Below, one piece after another: positions 18,519 through 28,361 of a stretch of 48,615 bases of DNA (within the stretch, counting starts at the first letter, position 1; every line of letters begins with the position of its first letter). The notes under the pieces are model-generated. The model saw only the letters and a program-made list of their open reading frames with translations, ran no database searches and had not been told where the DNA came from. Origin of the DNA: Limisphaerales bacterium (GTDB lineage Bacteria > Verrucomicrobiota > Verrucomicrobiia > Limisphaerales > UBA11358); the NCBI GenBank assembly GCA_025362675.1, contig JANYFN010000166.1, forward strand, positions 1 through 48,615, in the 5' to 3' direction. A program made the translations under genes and the position numbers.

Positions 18519-20150
18519 ATGACGGGCGCGGCAAATAAATATCCGACTCGCTCTGGTAACAAAATATCCACTCCCGATCTGAACCGTGCGGCGGCGCCCA
18601 CTCGTCGATTCCGCTCCCGAATCCGCGCCTGGTTTCCGCTTCGCCCGTTGGATATCCTGAGCTACCGGATATGCGATGAGCTAAGCGGGCTGCTGATTTT
18701 CCTCATGCTGGTGTTCAGTCCGTGGGCACTGGGCACCACCGAAGCCTGGTCCATCCAGATCATGAACCGCGCAGGTTACGCGCTCGCCGTTCTGCTGCTG
18801 ATCAAATGGTTCATCCGCGAAGTAAAAGGATTTCCCGCGCTCCGTTGGGATGAATGCTCCAGCCGCGTCCGTGGTGCAGATGAACCGTATTCTCCCACGC
18901 GCAATTCGGTCGCCCGCATCCTCGCTGCGATCACCCTGTTACTGCTGGCGTATTGTCTCATGGCCGCATTGAACGCCGGCGCCACGTATCATCCGGAAAC
19001 CAAATGGTTCGAATACCATCATTATATCTCGTGGCTGCCCCACAGTTTTGACAGCCAACGCTCTTGGTTCTACTTCTGGATGTATCTCGGCCTCGCCGGC
19101 ATCTTCTGGGCCGTTCAGGATTGGTTGTGCGGGATGACCACGACGGAGGAACGGAGCGTCCGCACCCAGGCGGACAATGCCTCCGCGCCTTCGACCGGCG
19201 TTTTGCCAGCCCGACTACGCGCGCTCCTTTGGCTCCTGTGCCTCAACGGTGCGGTGCTCGGCGTGGAAGGAATTATCCAACGGGCGGCCGGCTCGGATAA
19301 CTTGCTATTTCTGGTGCATCCGCATGTGAACCCCGAAGGCGTCACCCAATTCGGACCCTACGCCTATCGCTCCAACGCCGCGCAATATTTCAACCTGCTC
19401 TGGCCCGTTTGCCTCGCCTTCTGGTGGCGCTTGCAACGCAACGGCGGCTTGCGAAATCGCGCGCAACCGACCCTGCTCTTGTGCGCGGCAATCATGGCCG
19501 CCTGCCCGTTCATTGCCTCCAGCCGCGGGAGCGCCCTGACTGCGGCAACCATGATTATTTTAGCCGTCGCCTATCTCGCGTTCTCGTCCCTACCCGGCTT
19601 CGAGCGACGACCGAGTGAAAGCCAGCACGGCGGGAAAACTATTTCGCTACTAACCTTATTCTTCAGCGTGGCGCTGGGCTTAGGCTGGTATTTTGGGTGG
19701 GATACCTTGGCCCCGCGCATGGAACAACTCGGCGAAGGGTTTGATGGCCGCGAAGCCATGTATGCCGCCGCCCGCCCCATGGCGGCAGATTACCCGTGGC
19801 TCGGGACCGGGCCGGGCACCTTTGCCACCGCATTCCAGTTTTATCGTTTTTCCAACGCCACCTATTGGCCCGAGCAATTGCACAACGACTGGCTGGAGAC
19901 CCGCATCACTTTCGGTTGGATCGGCATGGCGCTCGCACTCGCCGCGCTGGCTTGCGTCTTTTTGCGCCGACTCGTGCCGGGACAAATTCGTGCCGGTCGC
20001 CGCTTCATTTTTCTAGGCTGGCTGGCACTCATCGGCTGCCTCGTTCAGGCGATCTTTGATTTCCCCCTGCAAATCCATTCCATCCTCCTACTTTTCCTCG
20101 TCATCTCCGCCATCCTCTTCAACGTCAGCGGACGCCGCCCGCACCGCTGA
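18519..20150 (+). CDS. O-antigen ligase/polymerase-like membrane protein (Wzy_C type)
   Basis: Multi-TM; 'GTGPGTFATAFQFYRFSNATYWPEQLHNDWLETRITFGWIG'. Confidence 0.85.
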   Translation: MTGAANKYPTRSGNKISTPDLNRAAAPTRRFRSRIRAWFPLRPLDILSYRICDELSGLLIFLMLVFSPWALGTTEAWSIQIMNRAGYALAVLLLIKWFIREVKGFPALRWDECSSRVRGADEPYSPTRNSVARILAAITLLLLAYCLMAALNAGATYHPETKWFEYHHYISWLPHSFDSQRSWFYFWMYLGLAGIFWAVQDWLCGMTTTEERSVRTQADNASAPSTGVLPARLRALLWLLCLNGAVLGVEGIIQRAAGSDNLLFLVHPHVNPEGVTQFGPYAYRSNAAQYFNLLWPVCLAFWWRLQRNGGLRNRAQPTLLLCAAIMAACPFIASSRGSALTAATMIILAVAYLAFSSLPGFERRPSESQHGGKTISLLTLFFSVALGLGWYFGWDTLAPRMEQLGEGFDGREAMYAAARPMAADYPWLGTGPGTFATAFQFYRFSNATYWPEQLHNDWLETRITFGWIGMALALAALACVFLRRLVPGQIRAGRRFIFLGWLALIGCLVQAIFDFPLQIHSILLLFLVISAILFNVSGRRPHR

Positions 20151-20252
20151 GACAGCGAGCGACTCGCCACTCCCAAGGCCAGACTGCCAATCCGACACCC
20201 GCCGCTGGTTTGGACTGGCATAAACACCTGCGCAAACTGAATTTAAGGCGTC

Positions 20253-20419
20253 GCGAGTCGTCCGCAGGCCATCGCGAGTCGTCCGCAGGCCATCGCTAGT
20301 CGTCGGCAGGCCATCGCAGGTCGTCGGCAGGCCATCGCAGGTCGTCGGCAGGCAGTCGCAGGTCGTCGGCAGGCCATCGCGAGTCATCCGCAGGCCGTCG
20401 CGAGTCGTCCGCAGGCGTC
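20253..20419. repeat. 21-bp direct tandem repeat array, 8 copies
   Basis: Unit GCGAGTCGTCCGCAGGCCATC and variants at 20253, 20274, 20295, 20316, 20337, 20358, 20379, 20400 (last is 20 nt). Confidence 0.95.
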
Positions 20420-20460
20420 GCGGACTAAAAACTAGCGGACGCAGGTGGTTTGTGCGCCAG

Positions 20461-22170
20461 TTAAAATTGCCCCGCCGCCGACAGCAACCGCTTTTCTTCC
20501 GGCAGCCATTGCGATTTGGTCCGCGCGATTTTCAGGAACGCCCTCGCTGCGTTGGTCTCGCCATTGGCCAGCAGCAGCAATCCGTTATACAGCGCCACAT
20601 CCGGCTGCTGCAACTGCGCCGGATCAAGCTGTTGCAGCACCGCCAACCCCTCCCTCGTCCGCCCCTGCAAGTGCAGCGCAAATGCGTAGGTGGAAGCTGG
20701 AACCGGATTGCTCTTCGCGACCGCATAGTTCTCGGCGGACCATTTAAAGGCGTTCGGCAAATTAGTTTTCAACAACAGGCTGGTGAAAGTGAGATTGTTT
20801 TTCAAAACCAGGTTGTCAGGGAAGGCCGCCAATAGTTTGGCGTAAAAAGAGTTTAAGTCAGCCGTGTTACCCCGGGCCACATACAATTGTTCCAGCGCCT
20901 CCTGCGCCCAACGTTCACGTGGAAATTTTTCGGCGATGAGCTTCAACAACACTTCGCGCTCACGCGGCAACTGCCAACGTTCCGCCAGCCCCAGCAACGT
21001 CGTCAATGCGCCATAACGATTACCCGCCTCGCTGATCGCTGAACTCCAATTGCTGTCGGCGGATGGTTGCGCGCCAAGTTGCGACCAGGCGCGGGCAGCC
21101 AAGGCCAGCCGCAGAAAATTCATTTCATCCCAATCGTTCTTCGAAGTGAGTTCATGCAGCGCCGCCCAATCGCCGCTTTGCAAATACGCATCCGCCAGCG
21201 CCACCCGAACCGGCGGCTGCGACCGAATCGCCACCGGCAGATTGATCAACCAGTGGATTTCCTCGGACAACAATTCATTGGCTTGCATCCACTCGGCCAT
21301 TTGCGCCACCGCCGGCGCATTCGTCGACGCGTCTTGCTGAAGGGAACGCAAACGGTCGCCGAAATCTTCGCGCTTGAGCTGCCGCAAAATCCCCAAATGC
21401 ACTAGTTCATCGGCCAGCGGGGCGCGCCCCTTCGCGAGCAGTTGCGTGGCATAAACCTCGGCACCCGCAACGTCGTTGTTCGCCAGCCGATCCACCACCA
21501 ACGCGCGCAACGCCACCGGACCGAGATTGATATCCGACCGAAATTTCTCCAGCACCGCGCGCGCCAGCGGCGCCTTGTTTTCGTTGGTGAACGCGAGCCG
21601 CAAGACCGCGAGATTCAATTCAAATAACTGATTCGTCGGGTCCAGCTTGGTGGCGATTTCAAAATGCGACTCGGCTTCGCCAAGCCGCCGCAGGCTCAAC
21701 GCCAAGCTCGCCGCGGTCACCTGATAGCTGGCGAGATTCGTGGCCGTCAACGCCAGCTCATTCACGATTTGAGCGGTCAGCGGAAAAGGCGGACTTTGAT
21801 AACGCAACGCCGTCGCCGCCAGTTGCAATTTATTTTCCACGGTGGGTTCAACTTGAACTAGGCGTTGTAACCAGTCCAACGCCGCCGACGAATGGGAAAT
21901 CTCCGCGAGCGACGCCATGACGCGGCAGGCGGCGGCGTTCGTGGAATTGAGGTTCAACGTCTGGCGGGCGCTCAACAGGGCATTGCGAAAATCTCCCTGC
22001 GTCAGAAATGCCTGCGCCTGCGCCTGACTGCGACGCTCCTTGAAATGCCGGTAAAACGGGCGGGCTAGCCAAACAATTCCCGCCAGCACCGCCAGCGCGA
22101 TTAGAATGCGCACCAACCAGATGCGGAGCCGCTTTTTCTCCGCTTCAATACTAGTGTTTTCTTCGACCAT
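20461..22170 (-). CDS. Membrane-anchored TPR-repeat protein
   Basis: N-terminal TM; TPR-like helical repeats. Confidence 0.75.
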   Translation of the reverse strand: MVEENTSIEAEKKRLRIWLVRILIALAVLAGIVWLARPFYRHFKERRSQAQAQAFLTQGDFRNALLSARQTLNLNSTNAAACRVMASLAEISHSSAALDWLQRLVQVEPTVENKLQLAATALRYQSPPFPLTAQIVNELALTATNLASYQVTAASLALSLRRLGEAESHFEIATKLDPTNQLFELNLAVLRLAFTNENKAPLARAVLEKFRSDINLGPVALRALVVDRLANNDVAGAEVYATQLLAKGRAPLADELVHLGILRQLKREDFGDRLRSLQQDASTNAPAVAQMAEWMQANELLSEEIHWLINLPVAIRSQPPVRVALADAYLQSGDWAALHELTSKNDWDEMNFLRLALAARAWSQLGAQPSADSNWSSAISEAGNRYGALTTLLGLAERWQLPREREVLLKLIAEKFPRERWAQEALEQLYVARGNTADLNSFYAKLLAAFPDNLVLKNNLTFTSLLLKTNLPNAFKWSAENYAVAKSNPVPASTYAFALHLQGRTREGLAVLQQLDPAQLQQPDVALYNGLLLLANGETNAARAFLKIARTKSQWLPEEKRLLSAAGQF

Positions 22171-22266
22171 TGCGGGTGGATGGTGTCAAAGCAGACTGGG
22201 AAATTCCAATGCTTTCTGTGTGGAGCAGAATCGTCGCACAGAAAATTCCAACTGCGCGCGAACGAA

Positions 22267-22911
22267 TCAAACAGCCGAAGTTATCCGCTGGGAAAGATAC
22301 CGGCGCAAACTTACCACCCCAAAGATGCCGCCGAAGATGGGCAGCGCGAGCGTGATGGGTTCGGGGACGGCAGTGATGTAGAACGTAAAATTTCTACCGC
22401 CATTGCTATAGTAACCAGGGTCACTATTATTAGCACCCTGAAAGTAAACCGTGAGCGTGTCAGTATAGCCTCCGGGTGCATAAGTCAAAAGGCTTGCGAG
22501 GTTGACGCTGGCACCAGAATCCCAAATGTCGGAGTAACTTCCGCTTCCATCCTTCCCACTACCAGTATATGGGAGATTTATAGGCGTGAACGAGCCTCCA
22601 TTTAACGAGTAATACATCGCGATAGTCGTTCCCAAAACGCCAAGATAATCATAAGAACGAATCTGCCCGCCAAGATACAAACTCTGACCTTGGGAAATCG
22701 TAAATAATGTGGATTTGTTTGCACTATCAACGTTGTTGTAAGTAGTGGTGGCACCATTGAGCTGCATTTCAAGATAACCGCTGCCCAAATATAAAGTCGC
22801 CTGACTCACCATCGGGGCGACCAAACAAGCACCGAGAATCAAATTCCGTAGAAACGGCTTGATAATCCTACGATTCTGAGAGACTGAATTGGCAGCGTAA
22901 AATATCGTCAT
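22267..22911 (-). CDS. PEP-CTERM sorting domain protein
   Basis: C-terminal VPEPITLALPIFGGIFGVVSLRRYLSQR. Confidence 0.85.
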   Translation of the reverse strand: MTIFYAANSVSQNRRIIKPFLRNLILGACLVAPMVSQATLYLGSGYLEMQLNGATTTYNNVDSANKSTLFTISQGQSLYLGGQIRSYDYLGVLGTTIAMYYSLNGGSFTPINLPYTGSGKDGSGSYSDIWDSGASVNLASLLTYAPGGYTDTLTVYFQGANNSDPGYYSNGGRNFTFYITAVPEPITLALPIFGGIFGVVSLRRYLSQRITSAV

Positions 22912-23065
22912 AAATAACCTTGCTGACTGTTCATTATTTTACACCCCACTGGCTTTTTTTCAACAGCATGTTCATGCAGTCACCGCCTCAAGCGTGGCCC
23001 GCGTTGCAAACAGTTTTTGAGTCGCACACCGTTGCTCCCGGCAAAACGGAAGGTCTCGATCAAGT

Positions 23066-23104
23066 AAAGAAAGCCCGAAAACAAATCGTTTCCGGGCTTT
23101 CTTT
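23066..23104 (-). terminator. Rho-independent-like terminator downstream of the EPS export/kinase operon
   Basis: AAAGAAAGCCCG-AAA...TTTC-CGGGCTTTCTTT stem, ~50 nt past the stop at 23153. Confidence 0.75.
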
Positions 23105-23152
23105 GAAACCAAGGCTGAGGCCCACGGAGAAAACTCCGTGCGCGTATGGCCG

Positions 23153-25294
23153 CTATTTTGTCGCGTGTCCGGAGTAATAATCGCGGTAGCGATAGTAGCT
23201 GTATTCTCCGAGCGACGGGCGCACGGAATTGAACACCAGCCCAAGAATGCGCGCTTTGCGTTGCGCCAACATGTCCAATGAGGCGTTAGCCACTCGGGCG
23301 GAAGTGAATTCTGCGCGGATCACAAACAGCACGCCATCCACGCGGGGCGCGAGACTGGTGACATCATCCGCCGCCATCACCGGTGCTGTGTCAATCAACA
23401 CGTAGTCGTATTCCTTGACGGTATCGGTCAAAAACTGCTGCATGCTTGGCCCAATGAAATACTCGCCGGAATCGTGCATGACCGCGCCGCGTGGCAACAG
23501 ATGAAGCCCGGGCGTTTGGGTTTCCTTGATTGCTTGGTGCCAGTCCAAACCTTGAGTCAGACATTCAGAAAGGCCCGTGTCTGCTTGGATGCCGAAGCGA
23601 CGATGTTGGGTTCCTTTGCGTAGATCCGCATCCACCAACAACACCCGCGAACCACCCGCGGCCAGAGTAATAGCCAGATTTGCAGCCGTAACTGATTTGC
23701 CATCGTTGGGCACGGAACTGGTGATCAATAACGTATGGGGGCGGGTGCCGGTGTTGGCCGTGTAGAGCAGCGAGGAACGCAGATTACGATACGCTTCCAC
23801 GAAGGGATGCCGCGGATCTTCTGGTTGCAGCAATGGCAAAGTCCCGTCTTTGGCCGGCGCTTTTTCGCGAGGAATTTGTCCCAACACATCTTCATCAAAT
23901 AATTCTTCCAATTCCATGAACGAAGTCATCCGGTCGTCCAGGCGGTTCAGCAACAACAGGATTCCCAAGCCCAAAGCCAGACCCACCAATCCGGCAACGA
24001 ACATTTTTTTACTCATTTCCGGGTTCACCACAAAGGCTTCGCTGGCAGGCTGATAAATGGTGACGCTTTCCTGGCCAATGTCCTTGTTAACGTCCACGGT
24101 TTGGAGCGTGGCTAGAAGCTGGTTGTAGAGATCCTGCAACCGGCCACCCTTGGCTTTCAAGCGATTGTATTCGGCATTTTTTCGGTCTAGCTCGACTTTA
24201 TGCTCGCCCAGTTTTTTGGTGGCTCCCTCCAAATTTTTGATTTTGAGATCCAAGACACTTTTTCGCGCTTCCAACTGTTCCACCGTTTGATCTTTGTAAA
24301 TCGCCAGGGTCCGGTTCAGGCGATCCAGTTGGTCATTTAGTTCGACCATCTTAGGATGCATCGGTTTGAGATAGTCGCCATATCGTTCCATTTCGGCTTT
24401 GAGCAGTAGGATGTGTTGCTTGATAGACAAGTATTCCGTGCCGATGGTGCCGGATGACGCGGTTGACTGATTACCGACCGCAGCGTTCGCGAGAATGCTA
24501 TTGTCCTCTCTAGCCGCACCCGCCATTTGAGACGGTAACACCGAACCAGACGAACGCTCTCGCTCGATGACCAGACTCTGATCCAAGGTCGTGGACTCAA
24601 GCAAACTATATTCGGACCGCGCCTCGGCCAACTGCTGATATAACGTGCTCAAATAATTGGCAACCCCGTTAGCCTCTTGCGTCAGACCAACATCATTGGT
24701 GCTAGCGAATGAAGCAATCTCGTCATCTACTTTGCGCATGTCCGGTTGCAGCTTCAGCATTTGATCCGTCAATCCAGCAATCGTGACATCCGACGCGCGC
24801 TTCTCGACGCCACGTTTTATTTCCTGAAATTCTTCCATACATGCCTGAAGATAGGCCTTGGTGTAATCCGGATTTCCACCAGTGGCGCGCAGCATAAAGA
24901 TGGTGGTCTTGGGCAGCAGCGAAACCTCTAGTTTTACTGGTGGTGGAACGGTGAGATTTGGAAATTGGCCGACCAGACGCTCGCGGGCGCGGGACGACAC
25001 CTGTTGGCCTTGCATCAAGGCTTGTTGGGTGCCTAGAAAATTTCCCAATTCCTCGGTGTAGAGCGAATTCTCTTTGATGTTCAGCTTCACGTTAACAATC
25101 ATCTGCCCCACGGAAGAGAACAGTGCCGGAGCGTTCCGAATCAAAAGGGATTCGATACCCACCGCCAGAATCAGACAAATGGCGATTACCCACCACAGGC
25201 GTTGGAGCAGGCTGCGGTAGCGCTGCAGCAGTGAAAAAAATTTCCGGTTGCCAGCGTGGCGGCTGCGAGTATTGGATGTATTAACTCCGTTCAT
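23153..25294 (-). CDS. Polysaccharide biosynthesis tyrosine autokinase (Wzc-like, BY-kinase)
   Basis: Wzz-like N-terminus, coiled coil, Walker-type 'SSVPNDGKSVTAANLA' and 'LLVDADLRKG', C-terminal Tyr cluster 'YSYYRYRDYY'. Confidence 0.93.
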   Translation of the reverse strand: MNGVNTSNTRSRHAGNRKFFSLLQRYRSLLQRLWWVIAICLILAVGIESLLIRNAPALFSSVGQMIVNVKLNIKENSLYTEELGNFLGTQQALMQGQQVSSRARERLVGQFPNLTVPPPVKLEVSLLPKTTIFMLRATGGNPDYTKAYLQACMEEFQEIKRGVEKRASDVTIAGLTDQMLKLQPDMRKVDDEIASFASTNDVGLTQEANGVANYLSTLYQQLAEARSEYSLLESTTLDQSLVIERERSSGSVLPSQMAGAAREDNSILANAAVGNQSTASSGTIGTEYLSIKQHILLLKAEMERYGDYLKPMHPKMVELNDQLDRLNRTLAIYKDQTVEQLEARKSVLDLKIKNLEGATKKLGEHKVELDRKNAEYNRLKAKGGRLQDLYNQLLATLQTVDVNKDIGQESVTIYQPASEAFVVNPEMSKKMFVAGLVGLALGLGILLLLNRLDDRMTSFMELEELFDEDVLGQIPREKAPAKDGTLPLLQPEDPRHPFVEAYRNLRSSLLYTANTGTRPHTLLITSSVPNDGKSVTAANLAITLAAGGSRVLLVDADLRKGTQHRRFGIQADTGLSECLTQGLDWHQAIKETQTPGLHLLPRGAVMHDSGEYFIGPSMQQFLTDTVKEYDYVLIDTAPVMAADDVTSLAPRVDGVLFVIRAEFTSARVANASLDMLAQRKARILGLVFNSVRPSLGEYSYYRYRDYYSGHATK

Positions 25295-25320
25295 AGTGAT
25301 AAATCTGTAGTTGGAACGGG

Positions 25321-26037
25321 TTAAAAGTTAATCAGGCGCGAAGGCACAATGATCATATCGTTTGGTTTTAAGGCTATGTCTTTTTCGGTGTCGCCTTTGT
25401 CCATGATGTCAGTCATGTCCAAGTCAAAGGTTTGATTCGTGCCTTGAGGCGCCGTGCGCACCACCTTGACCTTTCGTTTATTGGCAAAGTCTGCAAACCC
25501 GCCCGCCTGCATGATGGCTTTCGCCGCGGTCAACTGCTCGTTCACCACGAGGTTCACCGGGCCTTGGGAATGCACTTGCCCCCAGATATAAACGCGTCCC
25601 AGCAAGCGGTTCGCTACATTCAGGGACAGAACGACCGTCGCCTTTTTGTAATATTTTTTCTCTAACTCCTTTTTGATTTCTTCTCCGAGCTGGTTGCAGG
25701 TTTTATCCACCGCCTTGACGCGCCCCGTATAGGGCACATCCACTTCACCAGAATCCATCACCACCAGGCTGGCTGGAACGGCTTGCAGATTGAGAATCCG
25801 ATCTTCCACGATCTGAAAACTTACGGTGTCGCCCACCCGCAACTGGTAGCTATTATCCGGCACGTAACCGTTGGTCAGGCTGGCCAAGCCAACGGGAATA
25901 TTTGCCGGCCCGGGGGCTGACGGAGCAACGGAGTTAGGCGTGGGAGCCGGAACTGCAAACGCTGGTTGGGCTACAGATGGCCCTTGGCCCAGCAGCCACC
26001 CAGTGCAGATGAAAATCAGAGATAAAGCCCTTTTCAT
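25321..26037 (-). CDS. Polysaccharide export protein (Wza-like)
   Basis: Signal peptide; 'YQLRVGDTVSFQIVEDRIL', SLBB-like 'GQVHSQGPVNL'. Confidence 0.88.
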   Translation of the reverse strand: MKRALSLIFICTGWLLGQGPSVAQPAFAVPAPTPNSVAPSAPGPANIPVGLASLTNGYVPDNSYQLRVGDTVSFQIVEDRILNLQAVPASLVVMDSGEVDVPYTGRVKAVDKTCNQLGEEIKKELEKKYYKKATVVLSLNVANRLLGRVYIWGQVHSQGPVNLVVNEQLTAAKAIMQAGGFADFANKRKVKVVRTAPQGTNQTFDLDMTDIMDKGDTEKDIALKPNDMIIVPSRLINF

Positions 26038-26051
26038 ACAATTTTAATTTT

Positions 26052-27362
26052 TTAGAAGTGATAAGTTAAGGTCAAGCTTATTATGTCCACAACATAGTTA
26101 AGGCTCGCTTGATCCGAGGTTTCGTTGATGAATTGATAGGAGAAAGCGCCCGCGAGATTTTCGGTGATCTGACGTTCCACATTTAAGGCCGCGCCATATT
26201 GTTCATAGCTGTTGGCTTGATTGAAGAACTGCGTTCCCTTGGTCCACCACACCGGCGTGCTCACGGCATATTTCCGCAATAAGGTGCAATTAGGCGACCA
26301 GCGCACTGTATAAGTGGCGTAAGCCTGACCATAGGACTGCAAATTCTGGCTGCGTTCCGCAGATAGAGTGTAATTGAACCATTGGTTGACCCGGTGCGAC
26401 AGCGATACGTTGAAATACAGGCCACTGCTCGAACCGACGCTGAGATTCGTGGAAATAGTGCCTTGCGGCATGACCTGTGTGAATCCCGCATGTATCTGCG
26501 CGTTTATGTAATCACTAATCTGCCAGCGGCTGAATGCTCCCGCCGACCATTGTTGGAGATCGGGTGAGCTGGCCGCAACCGACCGACTGTAACTGGCGGA
26601 AGTGCCGCCCGCCTCCAGCCCCAACACCAATCCACCCTGCACGTTGGCGCCCCCATTCAAATAAACATTCTCCGTCGAAGCATCCGGCACCGACACCCTC
26701 GACCCGAGTGAGATATAATTGCCATGATTGTAACCAGCCGAAAAAACGAGCTTGTTCATATCCCAGGTCATACCGGTGCCAATGCTATTGTCCAAGCTGG
26801 AGTTATCGCCGTTGCCATTAGCAGTCGGATTTTGATAACCACTCTGGCTCACGGTCACGGAATCGTGCAGGTTGAGCACGACATCGCCGATGTAGATATT
26901 GAAAATAAGACCCGAACCAGGATTCACATAGAACTGGCTCAGTTCCGGATGTTGTAGATAAGTCGAATAGCCAGCCGTGATGGAAAGATCCAGGCTGTTG
27001 AATTGCGTGACGGGATAATGCAACTGCGTGCTGACGCTGGGAACAAAAATGACATCGCCTTGCTGATGGCCGCTGCTTTGCAAACGGACGTTGTCATTGT
27101 ATTGCACACCCATCCCGGAAAAGGCGCGCAAGGTCAGATCGCCCAGCTTCATGTTGTAGTAACCGATGGTAGTCGCGGCCTTATGCTGGGCCTCAGCCGC
27201 CGCTTCCCCCGCCATTGATTGACGCAACGCTTCCTGGCCACACACCCTTTCGGCCCAGATCGCTGGCAAACTCAACGCCAACATCAGTTGCCAAAATCGA
27301 CATGAGGGATTAAACGCCATGCGCCTCGTCGTCCTCCGCAGCCCTGAAAATTTCCGGTTCAT
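26052..27362 (-). CDS. Outer-membrane β-barrel protein of EPS locus
   Basis: Signal peptide, alternating β-strand pattern, terminal 'LTLTYHF'. Confidence 0.75.
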   Translation of the reverse strand: MNRKFSGLRRTTRRMAFNPSCRFWQLMLALSLPAIWAERVCGQEALRQSMAGEAAAEAQHKAATTIGYYNMKLGDLTLRAFSGMGVQYNDNVRLQSSGHQQGDVIFVPSVSTQLHYPVTQFNSLDLSITAGYSTYLQHPELSQFYVNPGSGLIFNIYIGDVVLNLHDSVTVSQSGYQNPTANGNGDNSSLDNSIGTGMTWDMNKLVFSAGYNHGNYISLGSRVSVPDASTENVYLNGGANVQGGLVLGLEAGGTSASYSRSVAASSPDLQQWSAGAFSRWQISDYINAQIHAGFTQVMPQGTISTNLSVGSSSGLYFNVSLSHRVNQWFNYTLSAERSQNLQSYGQAYATYTVRWSPNCTLLRKYAVSTPVWWTKGTQFFNQANSYEQYGAALNVERQITENLAGAFSYQFINETSDQASLNYVVDIISLTLTYHF

Positions 27363-27643
27363 CCTGAATGACTATATTACTTCGACCTATAATGCCTGAC
27401 GCTTGAGTCCGCTCGCAATAATAAAGCCGGGCTATCTCGCCGCTCCCCTAGTATCAAAAACGTTTTGCGCTAGGAATAACACTTAAGGGATTATGCATAA
27501 TATCAGTTATCTGGCTTTAAATTGGCGCTCAATGGTGATTCCAAAAACGCTGAAAAATGGCAGCCAAATTCTGTTGTCGCGAAGCCGTTCTCATGGGAGC
27601 GCGGGACGGTGACTCGCTGCGTAGCGCGCCGCAACTCACGCAC

Positions 27644-27784
27644 CTCAGCAGCGGCGTTTTCCAATTCCAGCTTAGTGATCAAGCCAGGCAGGAGTATGCG
27701 ATTCAAAGCAGTGGCAATCTATTGAATTGGAATTCGATGCTGGAAGCGCGCCAGCCTCCAGCAACCATGCGCGAAAAATATTGA
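27644..27784 (+). pseudogene. Orphan fragment of a 'STNLLNW'-type C-terminal domain
   Basis: Reads LSSGVFQFQLSDQARQEYAIQSSGNLLNWNSML..., typical of tails of large secreted Verrucomicrobia proteins, without a body upstream. Confidence 0.45.
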
Positions 27785-27944
27785 GGTTGCCGCCAAAAAG
27801 AATGCATTAACAGGATTTGAGAACTAAATTAAGGAGTTTTAGCTGGAGAATTCGCTTCTGCTGATGTGCGGTCGCTTAAAAAGAAATTAATTTTTCGAAT
27901 TTCGCGGGGTGCTTTTACTGAGGCAAAAACACGTCAATAAAAAG

Positions 27945-28021
27945 TGGCGGGAGTGGCGGGGCTCGAACCCGTAACCTCTGCCGTGACAGGGCAGCGCTCT
28001 AACCAATTGAGCTACACCCCC
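27945..28021 (-). tRNA. tRNA-Asp (anticodon GUC), CCA encoded
   Basis: GGGGGTG acceptor, GCTCAATTGGTTAGAGC D-arm, CTGCC-CTGTCAC-GGCAG anticodon arm, TTCGAGC T-loop, ...CACTCCCGCCA. Confidence 0.96.
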
Positions 28022-28110
28022 GCGAAGGGGGACGGGACATTAAAAAATTTTCGGCGGCGCGTCAAGTTTTGCTTCGGGATGTTTTCAAAAAGATTTTCAT
28101 TAAGAAAATC

Positions 28111-28173
28111 CGGGCAGCAGACGCCAAGGAGGTGGGGGTGGGGAACCCCGCTGAAGAAACGTGCTGCTACCCG
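28111..28173 (-). other. Candidate structured RNA segment upstream of tRNA-Asp / mutL
   Basis: CGGGCAGCAG (28111-28120) vs CTGCTACCCG (28164-28173): 10-bp stem, fully paired with a G-U wobble only if transcribed from minus strand; internal GC hairpin. Confidence 0.35.
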
Positions 28174-28361
28174 AATAAGGTCATGTTACAGCCAGGTGAC
28201 AAATTGTCAAGATTTCGCTGGAATACCAATGTTTACGCATGAAAAACTATTAAAAATGACTTGTCGGCTCGTTTCTGGAGAATTATCTGGCAGGTCATCA
28301 CGCAAAGCCGGAACTAATCCAAACTCGTGCGACCCAGTAAATTCAATTCGACATTCCGCAC

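Noticed and set aside
20088-20387. 99-aa ORF with LPTTCDG heptad repeats
   Set aside because: Product of translating the 21-bp tandem array and the antisense of the ligase gene's end; no other coding support
20253-20419. Possible CRISPR array
   Set aside because: 21-bp units are contiguous with no spacers, and no cas genes are nearby
28111-28200. SRP (4.5S) RNA
   Set aside because: Contains AGCAGC next to a short hairpin but lacks the conserved CAGG..CCGGAAGG helix-8 core
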